Counted from the stretch's first letter, positions 42,036 to 51,116 are shown. The stretch: DNA of 64,000 nucleotides from Litorivicinus sp. (GCA_018401755.1 JAGYKJ010000007.1:62001-126000), one strand, 5' to 3'. The notes: generated from the letters alone by a model not told the origin. A program made the numbers and translations.

Positions 42036-43028
42036 ATGGGCGTATTCCAAAAAACCTGTGCAGTAGCCGCGCTTGGCGTCGGGCTCACAGTCAGTTCGGT
42101 GTCTGCTGTTGCGCAGACTAACTATATCTTGGCAGGTGCGAGTCCTGGTGGATTGTGGTCCTTGTTGGGGGTTGGCGCGGATAAAGCGCTCCGCGCCAGT
42201 GATCCAAATGCGACGGTAACCTACCAGACATCCGGTGGTGGCTTTGCCAATGCGGCATTGGTGTCTACCAACAAAGTCAATATGGGCATCATGCACGATG
42301 CGGAGGCAAAAATCGCTGCGGAGGGCGGTGACCCTTATAAAGCGCCTGTTTCAAATATTCGTGCGATGGCTGTAATGTACAACTTTTCGGCTTTTCAACC
42401 GATAATCAGCAAGAGCTTTGCAGAAAAGTATGATGTTTATAGTTATGAAGATCTTGCTGCGAAAAAGCCGCCTGTTCGATTAATCATCAACAAGCGAGGT
42501 AATATTGTTCATAACCAAGCCGTTGAGGTGCTTGAGGCCTATGGCGTCACCCTCAAAGATATCGAGAGCTGGGGTGGTAGAGTGTTGTATGCCGGCTCCG
42601 CTGAGGGAGTTGAACTGATGAAGAACCGCCAGGCGGATATGGTCGCAAACAGTATCTTTGTGGGCCATTCGTCGATTCGTGAGGTCGTCAATACAATCCC
42701 CGTGGTGATGCTTCCGATTCGTGAGGACGTGATCCAGTCAGTTAGCACAAAAATGGGGACGTTGGATATCACGATTCCAAAATCGGCCTATGATTTCTTA
42801 CCTGGAGATTACAAGACCGTCGCCCTGAGTGCGATGTTGGTTGTGAATGCAGATACGCCAGACGATGAAGTCTATAAAATCACCAAGGCTTTGGTCGCAA
42901 ACATCGGAGAAATCCAGGGCGTGCATAAAGCAATGCGTGCCCTCACCCCAGAGATGATGGTGGGTCAGAATGCGATCCCATTCCATCCAGGTGCTGTAAA
43001 GGCCTTTAAAGAAGCAGGTTTGATGTAA
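42036..43028 (+). CDS. TAXI-family TRAP transporter solute-binding protein
   Basis: A 330-residue secreted protein with a signal peptide of about 26 residues (AALGVGLTVSSVSAVA then QT). TAXI features are GASPGGLWSLLGVGADKAL and VSTNKVNMGIMHDAEAKIA. It would bind the substrate for the permease at 40067. AGAGGA precedes the start. A strong terminator follows at 43048. It is only distantly similar to the TAXI protein at 17768, so the ligands probably differ. Confidence 0.9.
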   Translation: MGVFQKTCAVAALGVGLTVSSVSAVAQTNYILAGASPGGLWSLLGVGADKALRASDPNATVTYQTSGGGFANAALVSTNKVNMGIMHDAEAKIAAEGGDPYKAPVSNIRAMAVMYNFSAFQPIISKSFAEKYDVYSYEDLAAKKPPVRLIINKRGNIVHNQAVEVLEAYGVTLKDIESWGGRVLYAGSAEGVELMKNRQADMVANSIFVGHSSIREVVNTIPVVMLPIREDVIQSVSTKMGTLDITIPKSAYDFLPGDYKTVALSAMLVVNADTPDDEVYKITKALVANIGEIQGVHKAMRALTPEMMVGQNAIPFHPGAVKAFKEAGLM

Positions 43029-43047
43029 TTTCATCTGCCGATAACCG

Positions 43048-43079
43048 AAAATGGCCTGACGTGTTCAGGCCATTTTTTT
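43048..43079 (+). terminator. Rho-independent terminator of the Pht5-TRAP-TAXI operon
   Basis: A 12-bp stem (AAAATGGCCTGA / TCAGGCCATTTT) with a CGTGT loop, followed by T7 on the plus strand. It ends transcription 20 bp after the TAXI gene, just before the convergent Rieske oxygenase gene. Confidence 0.92.
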
Positions 43080-43088
43080 GTCTCTTCG

Positions 43089-44360
43089 TTATGCGGCGTC
43101 TGAGTCTCGCGTGAGCGTCCGCCAGTCGGTCTCCTTCGAGTGCACCCCCTCGTAGGACCGAATAATCCGATGTGGTGGGGTATCTGGCGTCGTTCCAATG
43201 GCTGCTTCGCCGCGTGCGACCTTCGTGGCGGCATCCACCATTAACTTCCGAAACTCAACAACGGCCATATCCGAGGCTCCCAATCGATCTGTAGAGCGAT
43301 TCACAATGGCGCCCATCGAGACCCACATAATGATGTCTTGATTGGGAATGCCTGGTACACCCGTAAAATTGCCAAGCTTCATGGCTTGGCGATCTTGGCC
43401 AAAGCGGTTGGCAGGCTGGCGTTTTGAGACCCAATGTTCATCGAGGTCGATTCCAGGTTGGGAATAGTTGAATTTCCGCCAATCTTCTGTCGATGGGCAG
43501 TCTGTCCCTCCCCAAGCGATAAAGTTAAACATCGAGTTTTCGTTATCGATCGGAACCACCACTGTGGTGACGTTGTACGACGAATTTGGGGGGATCAAAC
43601 AGGTAAAGGGTGCGATGTACTCTGTAATCCGCAAATAATCATGCGTTGCTGCCTGCTTGATTGGATGCCGAATCGCTGCATAGTGGAATCCGTAGCTAGT
43701 TCGCTCAACATGGAGTCGCGGTGACTTATCTGTTGACGGGCGATACCACGCCTTATTGTCGGCGGCTGCACCCTCAACGCGGGCGGGCACCATATCGGAT
43801 GAGTGCAAACTACTGGAATGCGATGAGTCAATTTGCCCCTCCATGATTTGAGCCCAATTCGCGGGGATCCGAATTTTCGTGACAGACACTTGCGTATCCG
43901 CCGTTGGTGCAAAGGCAGGCGGTTGAAACTCCGGCATGTCTTCGACCGCTCCGAGCCATGCCCACACAAACGCACCCCATTCCCTGGTTGGGTAGGCGGG
44001 TTGCTTGACTTTAGCAGCCAGTGCACTGCTGTCTGGTTCTGAGGGCATTTCTGTGCATTGCCCATCTGCATCAAACTTCCAGCCGTGATAGAGGCAGCGT
44101 AATCCACAGTCCTCGTTACGGCCGTATAACAATGAGGCCTTACGATGCGGACACAGTTCATCTAGCAGGCCGACCCGGCCATTCGTATCTCGAAAGGCCA
44201 CCAAACGTTCACCCAGTACTTCGATCAGGATCGGCGTTCCATCTCGATCAGGAAGTTCTTCAATGAGGCAAATCGGGATCCAATGCTGTCGCATCAGTTG
44301 TCCCATGGGTGCATCACCAACGACGTGGGTGAGCAAGGTGTTTTCGTCCACAGTGAGCAT
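43089..44360 (-). CDS. Rieske oxygenase subunit, phthalate 4,5-dioxygenase-like
   Basis: A 423-residue oxygenase. The Rieske site is CPHRKASLLYGRNE with RCLYHGWKFD (about residues 69-98). The mononuclear iron motif is MEGQIDSSHSSSLHSSD (about 168-184). It diverges from an operon with a phthalate-dioxygenase-type reductase and a Pht4-like dihydrodiol dehydrogenase, which together would make a complete two-component phthalate 4,5-dioxygenase pathway start. The shared inverted repeat at 44398 supports joint control. It resembles the oxygenase at 23870 more than the TphA2-like one. Confidence 0.92.
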   Translation of the reverse strand: MLTVDENTLLTHVVGDAPMGQLMRQHWIPICLIEELPDRDGTPILIEVLGERLVAFRDTNGRVGLLDELCPHRKASLLYGRNEDCGLRCLYHGWKFDADGQCTEMPSEPDSSALAAKVKQPAYPTREWGAFVWAWLGAVEDMPEFQPPAFAPTADTQVSVTKIRIPANWAQIMEGQIDSSHSSSLHSSDMVPARVEGAAADNKAWYRPSTDKSPRLHVERTSYGFHYAAIRHPIKQAATHDYLRITEYIAPFTCLIPPNSSYNVTTVVVPIDNENSMFNFIAWGGTDCPSTEDWRKFNYSQPGIDLDEHWVSKRQPANRFGQDRQAMKLGNFTGVPGIPNQDIIMWVSMGAIVNRSTDRLGASDMAVVEFRKLMVDAATKVARGEAAIGTTPDTPPHRIIRSYEGVHSKETDWRTLTRDSDAA

Positions 44361-44397
44361 GTGCGCATCCTCTTATTCGTGCGTTGACCGCGCGATA

Positions 44398-44425
44398 GAT
44401 CAAATCAGAGCCCCTGATCTTGATC
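44398..44425. promoter_or_regulatory. Inverted repeat in the oxygenase/reductase divergent promoter region
   Basis: GATCAAATCAG and CTGATCTTGATC form an imperfect inverted repeat (one extra base in the right arm) with a 5-base spacer in the 120-bp region between divergent genes. It could be the binding site of a regulator that acts on both transcripts. The regulator is not adjacent. Confidence 0.4.
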
Positions 44426-44480
44426 CATACGTCGTAAACCCTTAGATTGCTAATGGTAATCAAAAGGGAGACCACAGGCA

Positions 44481-45428
44481 ATGCACTCAGATGCCTCCAT
44501 GCAATTGAACGTCGTCGCGATTCGGCCGCTAACCACAGAGATCACGGAATATCGTTTCGCGCGTCCTGATGGAGGCGTGTTGCCGGAGTTCACGCCCGGT
44601 GCGCATATCACGGTAACCACACCGGCTGGTGCAAACCGCCGGTATTCGTTAGTGAATGCGGGGGATGAGCCGCGTGAATACGTCATTGCTGTCAAACGAG
44701 AACGAGTATCCCGCGGCGGCTCGCAGTCCATGCATGAGGATGTGGTGATGGGAATGTCACTTGATGTGACGCCGCCAGAAAATAGTTTTCCGTTGGAATC
44801 CGCATCGCGCTATCTGCTGATTGCGGGTGGTATTGGAGTGACGCCAATTTTGGCGATGAGCCGAGCTCTTGCAGAGCGCGGTGCGCACTTTGAAGTGATT
44901 TACTGCACGCGTAGCGAAGAGCTGACGGCATATGCAGACGAGTTACGCGCCCTCGCTGGCACTCGCCTGACGATTCATCATGATCAGGGTGATCCGACTC
45001 AGGTATTTGATTTTTGGGACCACTTTGCGACCCCCAGCACGACCCATGTGTACTGCTGTGGACCAAAGCCGCTGATGGAGGAGATTAAAGCGATTTCAGG
45101 ACACTGGTCTGCACAGCAAATCCACTTTGAGGACTTTAAGCCTGTTGAAGTGACGCGCGCAGTCGATCAATCCTTTGAAGTCTGCTTGGCATCGACTGGA
45201 CAGATATTCCAAGTCCCTGACACTCGCTCGATCCTCGAGACCCTGCGGTCAGCGGGAGTCCGAGTGCCCAGTTCCTGTGAAAGTGGTACCTGTGGGTCAT
45301 GTCGCATGCAACTGGTGGCAGGTGAAGTGGAGCATCGTGATTATGTGCTGGTTGGACCGGAGCGCGAGTCTTACATCATGGTCTGTGTCTCGCGTGGTTG
45401 GGATCGTATCACTGTGGATTTCGAATAA
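44481..45428 (+). CDS. Phthalate dioxygenase reductase-like oxidoreductase (FMN, 2Fe-2S)
   Basis: A 315-residue reductase of the phthalate dioxygenase reductase/VanB type. It has a flavin-binding barrel (RRYSLVNAGDEP, about 52-63), an NAD-binding domain (LLIAGGIGVTPILAMSRAL, about 111-129) and a C-terminal plant-type 2Fe-2S domain (CESGTCGSCRMQ near 260, with a further Cys in MVCVSR near the end). It would pass electrons from NADH to the divergent oxygenase at 43089, and perhaps to that at 23870, which lacks its own reductase. Its TAA overlaps the ATG of the next gene (TAATG). Confidence 0.93.
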   Translation: MHSDASMQLNVVAIRPLTTEITEYRFARPDGGVLPEFTPGAHITVTTPAGANRRYSLVNAGDEPREYVIAVKRERVSRGGSQSMHEDVVMGMSLDVTPPENSFPLESASRYLLIAGGIGVTPILAMSRALAERGAHFEVIYCTRSEELTAYADELRALAGTRLTIHHDQGDPTQVFDFWDHFATPSTTHVYCCGPKPLMEEIKAISGHWSAQQIHFEDFKPVEVTRAVDQSFEVCLASTGQIFQVPDTRSILETLRSAGVRVPSSCESGTCGSCRMQLVAGEVEHRDYVLVGPERESYIMVCVSRGWDRITVDFE

Positions 45429-46606
45429 TGCAGCCAATCCGTCTTGGGGTCGTGGGTTTGGGTCGCGGGTTGATGCTGTCTTTGCCCTCACTACTCGCAG
45501 ATCCCCGGGTGCAATTGGTCGCCGGTGCTGCACCACGTCAGGAGTCTCGTACTGCATTTCACGAGATGACCGGTGGGCGCACCTATGAGGCCTATGCTGA
45601 TTTGTGTGCAGATCCGGATGTTGAAGCCATCTATGTCGCCACGCCACATCAACTCCATGCAGAGATGACGATCGATGCCGCGAAGGCTGGTAAACATGTC
45701 CTTGTGGATAAGCCCCTGACCATTGGGGAAGCGGACGGACTGGCCATGATTGATGCCTGTGACCAGGCTGGCGTGCATCTGATCGTGGGGCCGTGTCATA
45801 GCTTTGATGCGCCAATTCAAATGGCGTATCGAATCCTGACGTCAGGTGAATTTGGTGCGGTCCGTGCAATCGTCGCAATGAATTTCACCGACTTTATGTA
45901 CCGACCGAGGCGTCCGGAAGAGCTAAAGACTGAAGCAGGCGGGGGTGTGCTGTTCTCCCAAGGTGCGCATCAGATCGATATTGTCCGCTTGCTCGCGGGG
46001 GGTGTTGTTTCAGAGGTGTATGCCAGTACTGGTCACTGGGATATGGACCGTCCGACAGAGTCTGCTTTCCACGCGATGCTTCGGTTTCAATCTGGTGTTA
46101 CGGCGCAATGCACGTATTCAGGGTATGCCCATTTTGATTCCGATCTGTGGCAGGATCAGATCAACGAAATTGGGATGCCGAAGTCTGACGCGGACTATGG
46201 TCGCGCTCGACGTGCCTTGTCTGGATTGGATCAGGCTGCGGAGATTGCTGCAAAGCGAACTCGTACCCTCGGCCAGGCGACTGTGCCGCCTGTGGCGCCT
46301 CATCATGAGCACTTTGGTCCATTGATCGTGCAGTTGGATCGGGCGGATTTGCGTGTCACCCCACGAGGGATCCATGTGTATGGCGATTTTGCGACTGAGT
46401 TTCGGTCTACGCCCATGGATACTGGGCCTCGATCGACCGTTGTGACGGCACTCTATGACGCCGTCCGAACTGGGGTGGCCCCAATACAAACCGGGCGGTG
46501 GGGCCTCGCCACCCTCGCGGTCTGTCATGCTATCTTGGAATCGGCTGACTCCGCGCGACCGGTACAGCCTCGGTATCAGGTAACTGTTCATGGAGAGAGG
46601 ATTTAA
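45428..46606 (+). CDS. Gfo/Idh/MocA-family oxidoreductase, Pht4-like (cis-dihydrodiol dehydrogenase)
   Basis: A 392-residue NAD(P)-dependent dehydrogenase. The N-terminal GVVGLGRGLMLSLPSLL binds nucleotide, VDKPLTI (about residue 96) holds the conserved Lys-Pro of the family, and the middle stretch NFTDFMYRPRRPEELKTEAG with FSQGAHQIDIVRLL and CTYSGYAHFDSD matches phthalate 4,5-cis-dihydrodiol dehydrogenase (Pht4) as I remember it. In phthalate breakdown it turns the dihydrodiol into 4,5-dihydroxyphthalate, the substrate of Pht5. The start at 45428 is chosen from the TAATG overlap with the reductase gene. nadC follows 3 bp later. Confidence 0.85.
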   Translation: MQPIRLGVVGLGRGLMLSLPSLLADPRVQLVAGAAPRQESRTAFHEMTGGRTYEAYADLCADPDVEAIYVATPHQLHAEMTIDAAKAGKHVLVDKPLTIGEADGLAMIDACDQAGVHLIVGPCHSFDAPIQMAYRILTSGEFGAVRAIVAMNFTDFMYRPRRPEELKTEAGGGVLFSQGAHQIDIVRLLAGGVVSEVYASTGHWDMDRPTESAFHAMLRFQSGVTAQCTYSGYAHFDSDLWQDQINEIGMPKSDADYGRARRALSGLDQAAEIAAKRTRTLGQATVPPVAPHHEHFGPLIVQLDRADLRVTPRGIHVYGDFATEFRSTPMDTGPRSTVVTALYDAVRTGVAPIQTGRWGLATLAVCHAILESADSARPVQPRYQVTVHGERI

Positions 46607-46609
46607 GGA

Positions 46610-47467
46610 ATGGTGTTAGCGAGCGAATTACCCGATTTGCTGATTGAAGATGATGTGCGACGGACGCTCTTGGAAGATTGGGGGCGCGCAGGGGATGTGA
46701 CCACGCAAGCGACGATCCTTCCTGATGCGCAGGCAACTGCGCAGTTTATTGCCCGTGAGGCAGGGACAGTCTGTGGACTTGCGCATGCTCGCCTCGCCTT
46801 TCATTTGACTGATCCAAGCTTGCTATTCCAGGTACACGTGGGTGATGGCGGGCAGGTGGACCCGGGTACCTTGATTGCCGAAGTATCGGGTCGGGCACGC
46901 GCGATTCTTTCCGCTGAACGGACTGCGTTGAATTTTATGTGTCATTTGTCGGGGATCTCGAGCCTAACCGCGCAATTCGTGCAACGGATTGCGCATACCG
47001 AGGCACGGATGTGTTGCACGCGAAAGACCTTGCCGGGGCTTCGTGCATCGCAAAAGTATGCTGTCCGATGTGGCGGGGCTTGGAACCACCGTTTTGGTCT
47101 GGACGATGCCATGTTGATCAAGGATAACCACATCGCGGTGTGTGGCTCGATCACGGGGGCGCTTGCGCGTGCTCAGGCGTTCGCAGGACACCTGCTTTCG
47201 ATCGAGATTGAGGTTGATACGTTGTCGCAGCTGGAGGAAGCCTTATCTGCTGGCGCGACCTGCGTACTGCTCGACAACTTTACACCAGCACGCCTTACTG
47301 AGGCGGTTGAGCTGACAGCCGGTCGGGCGAAGCTCGAGGCCTCTGGTGGTATTCGGATCGATACCGTGCAGGCTGTCGCAGAGAGTGGGGTTGACTATAT
47401 TTCGTCGTCACAATTGACGATGGCCGCGCCGACACTTGATATTGGCCTTGATATTGGCGTGCATTGA
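46610..47467 (+). CDS. nadC: Nicotinate-nucleotide pyrophosphorylase (quinolinate phosphoribosyltransferase)
   Basis: A 285-residue QPRTase. Diagnostic motifs are ERTALNFMCHLSGISSLT (about 103-120), CTRKTLPGLRASQKYAVRCGG (about 138), HRFGLDDAMLIKDNHIA near 161-177, and VEALE-like VDTLSQLEEALSAGA with CVLLDNFTP and EASGGIRIDTV. Catalytic and binding residues look intact; the usual GGG is GGA and EK is QK. It normally converts quinolinate to nicotinate mononucleotide in NAD synthesis. Here it lies 3 bp after the Pht4-like gene, so it belongs to the catabolic operon. Phthalate is a known quinolinate analogue, which may explain this association (see findings). Confidence 0.93.
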   Translation: MVLASELPDLLIEDDVRRTLLEDWGRAGDVTTQATILPDAQATAQFIAREAGTVCGLAHARLAFHLTDPSLLFQVHVGDGGQVDPGTLIAEVSGRARAILSAERTALNFMCHLSGISSLTAQFVQRIAHTEARMCCTRKTLPGLRASQKYAVRCGGAWNHRFGLDDAMLIKDNHIAVCGSITGALARAQAFAGHLLSIEIEVDTLSQLEEALSAGATCVLLDNFTPARLTEAVELTAGRAKLEASGGIRIDTVQAVAESGVDYISSSQLTMAAPTLDIGLDIGVH

Positions 47468-47472
47468 TTGCT

Positions 47473-47494
47473 TGGGGTAAGGCAACTTACCCCA
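47473..47494 (+). terminator. Terminator hairpin after nadC
   Basis: A 9-bp stem (TGGGGTAAG / CTTACCCCA) with a GCAA tetraloop, followed by a short TTT. It lies 5 bp after the nadC stop and probably ends the reductase-Pht4-nadC operon. Confidence 0.75.
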
Positions 47495-47550
47495 TTTGCC
47501 CCTGCCGACAAATCCGTCTGACTGCTGTCGATCAATCCCGCCCATAATGA

Positions 47551-47569
47551 GACCTCAGATACGGAGGTC
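47551..47569 (+). promoter_or_regulatory. Hairpin covering the ribosome binding site of the gene at 47573
   Basis: GACCTC and GAGGTC (6-bp arms, 7-base loop) form a small hairpin. The right arm contains the GGAGG ribosome binding site of the ornithine-cyclodeaminase-like gene, which starts 4 bases later. The fold could reduce or regulate its translation; the stem is short and this is only suggestive. Confidence 0.35.
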
Positions 47570-47572
47570 CTC

Positions 47573-48667
47573 ATGAAAATAATCAATAATTCCGATGTGT
47601 TATCGCTCATTGATATGAAGACAGTATTGACCTGTCTGGAAGATACCTATCGTGCATACTTTGAGGGGCGTGCTGTCTGTCGACCCCGTGTCGATATCGA
47701 GATTCCAACGACGACCCCCGGGAAGTTATATCGCTGGGGAACCATGGAAGGTGGCATGCAGGGTGGCTATTTTGCGATTCGTTGCAAGTCCGACATTATT
47801 TATTATGAGCAAGGTCCTCAGGGTGCGACGCAGGAGAAGTACTGTGTTGAGCCAGGAACATTTTGTGGCTTCATTTTATTGTTCTCAACCGAGAATGGAG
47901 AGCCGCTGGCATTGATCAACGACGGTGCAATACAGCATATGCGGGTTGCCGCAGATAGTGCGATCGGAATCAAGTACGCCAGCCGCGAGAACTCAGAAAC
48001 CATTGGGTTATTGGGATCTGGCGGGATGGCCCGTGATCACCTTCGCGCTGTCATCCAGGTGCGGCCAATACGCCATGTGAATGTATTTAGTCCAACGGTT
48101 GCCAATCGACACGCATTTGCTGAGGAGATGAGTCGAGAGCTTGGTATTGATATCGTGCCTGTTGCGACACCAGAGGCAGCTGTTGCGGGGGTGGATATCA
48201 TCATGGGGGTGACCGATGCACGTCGCCCAGTGATTCGTCCAGAGTACTTAGTTCCTGGCCAGCATGTGGTGAATATCGGGGGAGGCGGTGGGATTCCAGC
48301 CGATGTACAGGCGCGTGTGACCCGCTACCTAAGATTTGGGAACACGCCCTCTCCGGTGGGATGGTCCGATCACGTCTTTGACGACGAATACCTCACATTC
48401 CGAGCGACTCCGCCTGGCTACGTGACCGATGAGTCAACAGCGCGCGCGCATGGCGAAATGATGCCAGATCGGCTCGTTCGGCTGTCTGACATCATGCTTT
48501 CTGGCGCGCTGGCTCGAAATCCCGATGACATTACTTATTCGGAGCGGGGTAATTTGCAGGGGAATCAGTTTCACCCGCTCGCGGGATATCTCTACGAGCA
48601 AGCCCTCGCAAGCGGGCGAGGTCGAGAGATTCCCACAGAGTGGTGGTTACAAGATATTCGAAACTAG
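47573..48667 (+). CDS. Ornithine cyclodeaminase/mu-crystallin-family protein
   Basis: A 364-residue member of the OCD/mu-crystallin family. NAD-binding region IGLLGSGGMARDHLRAV (about residues 143-159), DGAIQHMRVAADSAIGIKYAS (about 117-137) with the conserved Arg, and NIGGGGGIPADV (about 235) are present. Members include ornithine cyclodeaminase, alanine dehydrogenase, and ketimine reductases. GGAGG precedes the start. It ends 2 bp from the convergent aldehyde dehydrogenase. Its substrate is open; a cyclic imine or amino acid is likely. Confidence 0.88.
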   Translation: MKIINNSDVLSLIDMKTVLTCLEDTYRAYFEGRAVCRPRVDIEIPTTTPGKLYRWGTMEGGMQGGYFAIRCKSDIIYYEQGPQGATQEKYCVEPGTFCGFILLFSTENGEPLALINDGAIQHMRVAADSAIGIKYASRENSETIGLLGSGGMARDHLRAVIQVRPIRHVNVFSPTVANRHAFAEEMSRELGIDIVPVATPEAAVAGVDIIMGVTDARRPVIRPEYLVPGQHVVNIGGGGGIPADVQARVTRYLRFGNTPSPVGWSDHVFDDEYLTFRATPPGYVTDESTARAHGEMMPDRLVRLSDIMLSGALARNPDDITYSERGNLQGNQFHPLAGYLYEQALASGRGREIPTEWWLQDIRN

Positions 48668-48669
48668 CC

Positions 48670-50097
48670 TCACCAGTTGATGGATTGGTACTGGTAGTAC
48701 TCTCGAATGCCATAGACTGATTTTTCCCAGCCGAGGCCACTTTGCTTCAATCCCCCGGCTGGCATCTGATCCGCAATTGCGCCGACTGGTCTGGGGGAAT
48801 TCAGAAAGACACGCGCGGCTTCCACTCGACGCGCAAGACTCTGAAGTGTCGGTAAGTGATCACCCCAAAGTGATCCACTGAGCCCATATTCGGTGCGATT
48901 TACCTCGTCGATGACTGCATCGAGATCGTCATACACCACTATCGGAAGAATTGGTCCAAATTGTTCGTCGAGGACCAGCGGGTGGTCAGGTGAAATATTG
49001 GTTGCCAGATGTGGTCGGACATAGCAGCCGTGCTCTTGTTCGGCTGATTCGCACCACTGACCGAATGCCTCGAGATGGACACCGTCTTTGCGAGCATCGT
49101 CGATCAATTGCAACAGACGGGCCTGCTGGATGCGATCAATCACCGGACCGATTGTTGCTTGGGGATCATTCGGGGGACCAATCCATTGGGCTTGCATCCA
49201 TGTCCGGAGTCCATCAATGAGCGCGGAGGCGTCCGATCTATGGACATACACTCGTTTTGTGGCATAACAAAATTGTCCTGAACGCCGAAACGCGGAGGTT
49301 GCCAGGGCATCAATATGTGGCGCCATCTCTGTCCCTGGTAGGATCAGCGCGGCATCATTCCCACCCAGCTCACACTGCACGGATTTGAGCGTGGCTGCTG
49401 CGGCACGCATGACTGCTCGGCCGACCGCAGTGCTCCCAGTAAACGCGATCTTGCGGATCTTTGGATGGGTGACGAGCGCCTCGCCAACGGATTCTGTCCC
49501 GTGGATGAGGTGGATTAATCCCTCCGGCACACACTCCATGGCGAGTTCAATGAATCGACTAATCCCCAGCGGTGCGCGAGGCGCAGGCTTCATAATCATG
49601 GCGTTGCCTGCGAGCAATGCTGGAATCAGTTTGGCAGTCGCCAAGGAAATTGGGGCATTCCAAGGCACGATGGCGGCCACCACTCCAAACGGAATCTTGA
49701 TGACGCGCGCATGTCCATCGGCTGCATCGAGCTGGATATCCGCAAGTTCCGCGGGGGCGACACGACAGAGCTCGCGAATCTGCTTGACCGACTCCTGCAC
49801 CTCGCGGCCAACCACGGCACGAAGCATTCCTTGCTCACTCATCAGCACTGAGGTCATCGAATCGACTTCCAATGCCAAACGATCGGCAAAGGTTAATAGC
49901 GCTGAAATTCGATCGTCGAGGGGTGTGGCTGCCCAGATGGGTTGGGCTTTGAGTGCCGCATTGACAGCATGGTCGACAAGATCTGCAGTGCCCAATGTAA
50001 TGGTTCCGACGACCATGCGGGTATCTGCCGGATTTCGTACCTGAAATTCAGTGTCAGAAAATCGGGCTTGATTTGCGATCCAATGTGGTTGTTTCAT
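48670..50097 (-). CDS. Aldehyde dehydrogenase family protein
   Basis: A 475-residue aldehyde dehydrogenase. Glu base in SVQCELGGNDAAL (about residue 247), Cys in RRSGQFCYATKRVYV (about 281), NAD loop FTGSTAVGRAVMRAAA (about 219-234), and a C-terminal MPAGGLKQSGLGWEKS are present. AAGGTG precedes the ATG at 50097. It diverges from the frameshifted dehydrogenase gene at 50190 and converges with the cyclodeaminase-like gene. It is not closely similar to the ALDH at 32046. Confidence 0.92.
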   Translation of the reverse strand: MKQPHWIANQARFSDTEFQVRNPADTRMVVGTITLGTADLVDHAVNAALKAQPIWAATPLDDRISALLTFADRLALEVDSMTSVLMSEQGMLRAVVGREVQESVKQIRELCRVAPAELADIQLDAADGHARVIKIPFGVVAAIVPWNAPISLATAKLIPALLAGNAMIMKPAPRAPLGISRFIELAMECVPEGLIHLIHGTESVGEALVTHPKIRKIAFTGSTAVGRAVMRAAAATLKSVQCELGGNDAALILPGTEMAPHIDALATSAFRRSGQFCYATKRVYVHRSDASALIDGLRTWMQAQWIGPPNDPQATIGPVIDRIQQARLLQLIDDARKDGVHLEAFGQWCESAEQEHGCYVRPHLATNISPDHPLVLDEQFGPILPIVVYDDLDAVIDEVNRTEYGLSGSLWGDHLPTLQSLARRVEAARVFLNSPRPVGAIADQMPAGGLKQSGLGWEKSVYGIREYYQYQSINW

Positions 50098-50189
50098 GAT
50101 GCATCACCTTAGTGCGGGCCAAGATCCAATCATTTTGTGTTCTTGGCGTCAATGCAGGCGTCAAACAATAACAGGTCGGGTGGAATTAG

Positions 50190-51006
50190 ATGCGTGTTGG
50201 ATTTGTCGGTTTAGGCCGAATGGGACTCCCCATGGCTCATCGGATTGGGTCTGAATTTCCGGTCAGCGGGACTGATCGTGATTCAGCGCGGAAAGCGCTG
50301 TCGGACTACTCATGGCATTGCTTGGCTCGACTCACCTCAAGATGTGGCGCGGCAGTCTGATTTAGTCTTTGTGTTGGTGGGGACGGAGGCGCAAGTTGAG
50401 GACGTCTTCTATGGGCCTTATGGGCTCTTAGCCACCTCACAACATGCGTTCATGGTGGTACTGGCCTCGACACTTCGGCCTGCATTTAGCCGCGCGCTTG
50501 CCGAAGCAATTGAGCGAACACACCCGCAGATCGTGCTTCTTGATGGTCCGATTGCGCGTGGTGAACAGGCAGCTCGAGACGGGCAGTTACTCATGTTTTT
50601 GGGCGGTGACCGTGTCAGTTGTGAATCGATTGCACCAGTGATTCGCTGTGTCGCCAGCGAATCTGCTTGGATGGGTCCAATCGGGTCTGGGCAGGTTGCA
50701 AAAATGATTAATAATTATTTGCTTTGGGCGTGTTTAACAGCATCGGTGGAAGGTCTCGATCTTGGAGAAGCCGAGGGCCTTGATCGCGAGCAATTACGCC
50801 AGATCTTGGTCCTCAGTAGTGGGGATAACTGGGCGCTTCGAACCCGGGCTGATGATCGTCCCGCGCTCTGGGCAGAAAAGGACATGGCGATTGTCCTCGA
50901 TGAGGCGCAGCAACAGGGGTTGACGCTGCCAATTGCTGCCCAAGTAAGCGAGTCCATCAAAGCTTTTAAAGTGGCTCGTGGCCTTCCTGCAGCGCCAACT
51001 GACTAA
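50190..51006 (+). pseudogene. HIBADH-family dehydrogenase, interrupted by one frameshift
   Basis: A 3-hydroxyisobutyrate-dehydrogenase-type gene read in two frames. The first frame (50190-50360) gives the nucleotide-binding start MRVGFVGLGRMGLPMAHRIG and continues to SGTDRDSARKAL. The remainder is in the next frame from about 50310 (GIAWLDSPQDVARQSDLVFV) to 51006, with DGPIARGEQAARDGQLL and the catalytic Lys in GSGQVAKMINNYLLW. Removing one base near 50300-50320 would restore 271 codons, the usual length. It is either a real pseudogene or a sequence error. GGTGGA precedes the ATG. Confidence 0.78.
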
Positions 51007-51116
51007 CTTGATATCGCAACAGGGCTGGGGAAGTGAATTTTACTCTACGTCAAACTGAACCACTTTCGCTGACTGCTTGAGTGTACGGCCTGAAATGTCT
51101 ACGGTTTACGGATTAA

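Noticed and set aside
49385..50044. 219-codon open frame on the plus strand opposite the aldehyde dehydrogenase
   Set aside because: The minus-strand aldehyde dehydrogenase has all catalytic motifs; the opposite frame is Ser/Arg/Ala-rich shadow sequence.
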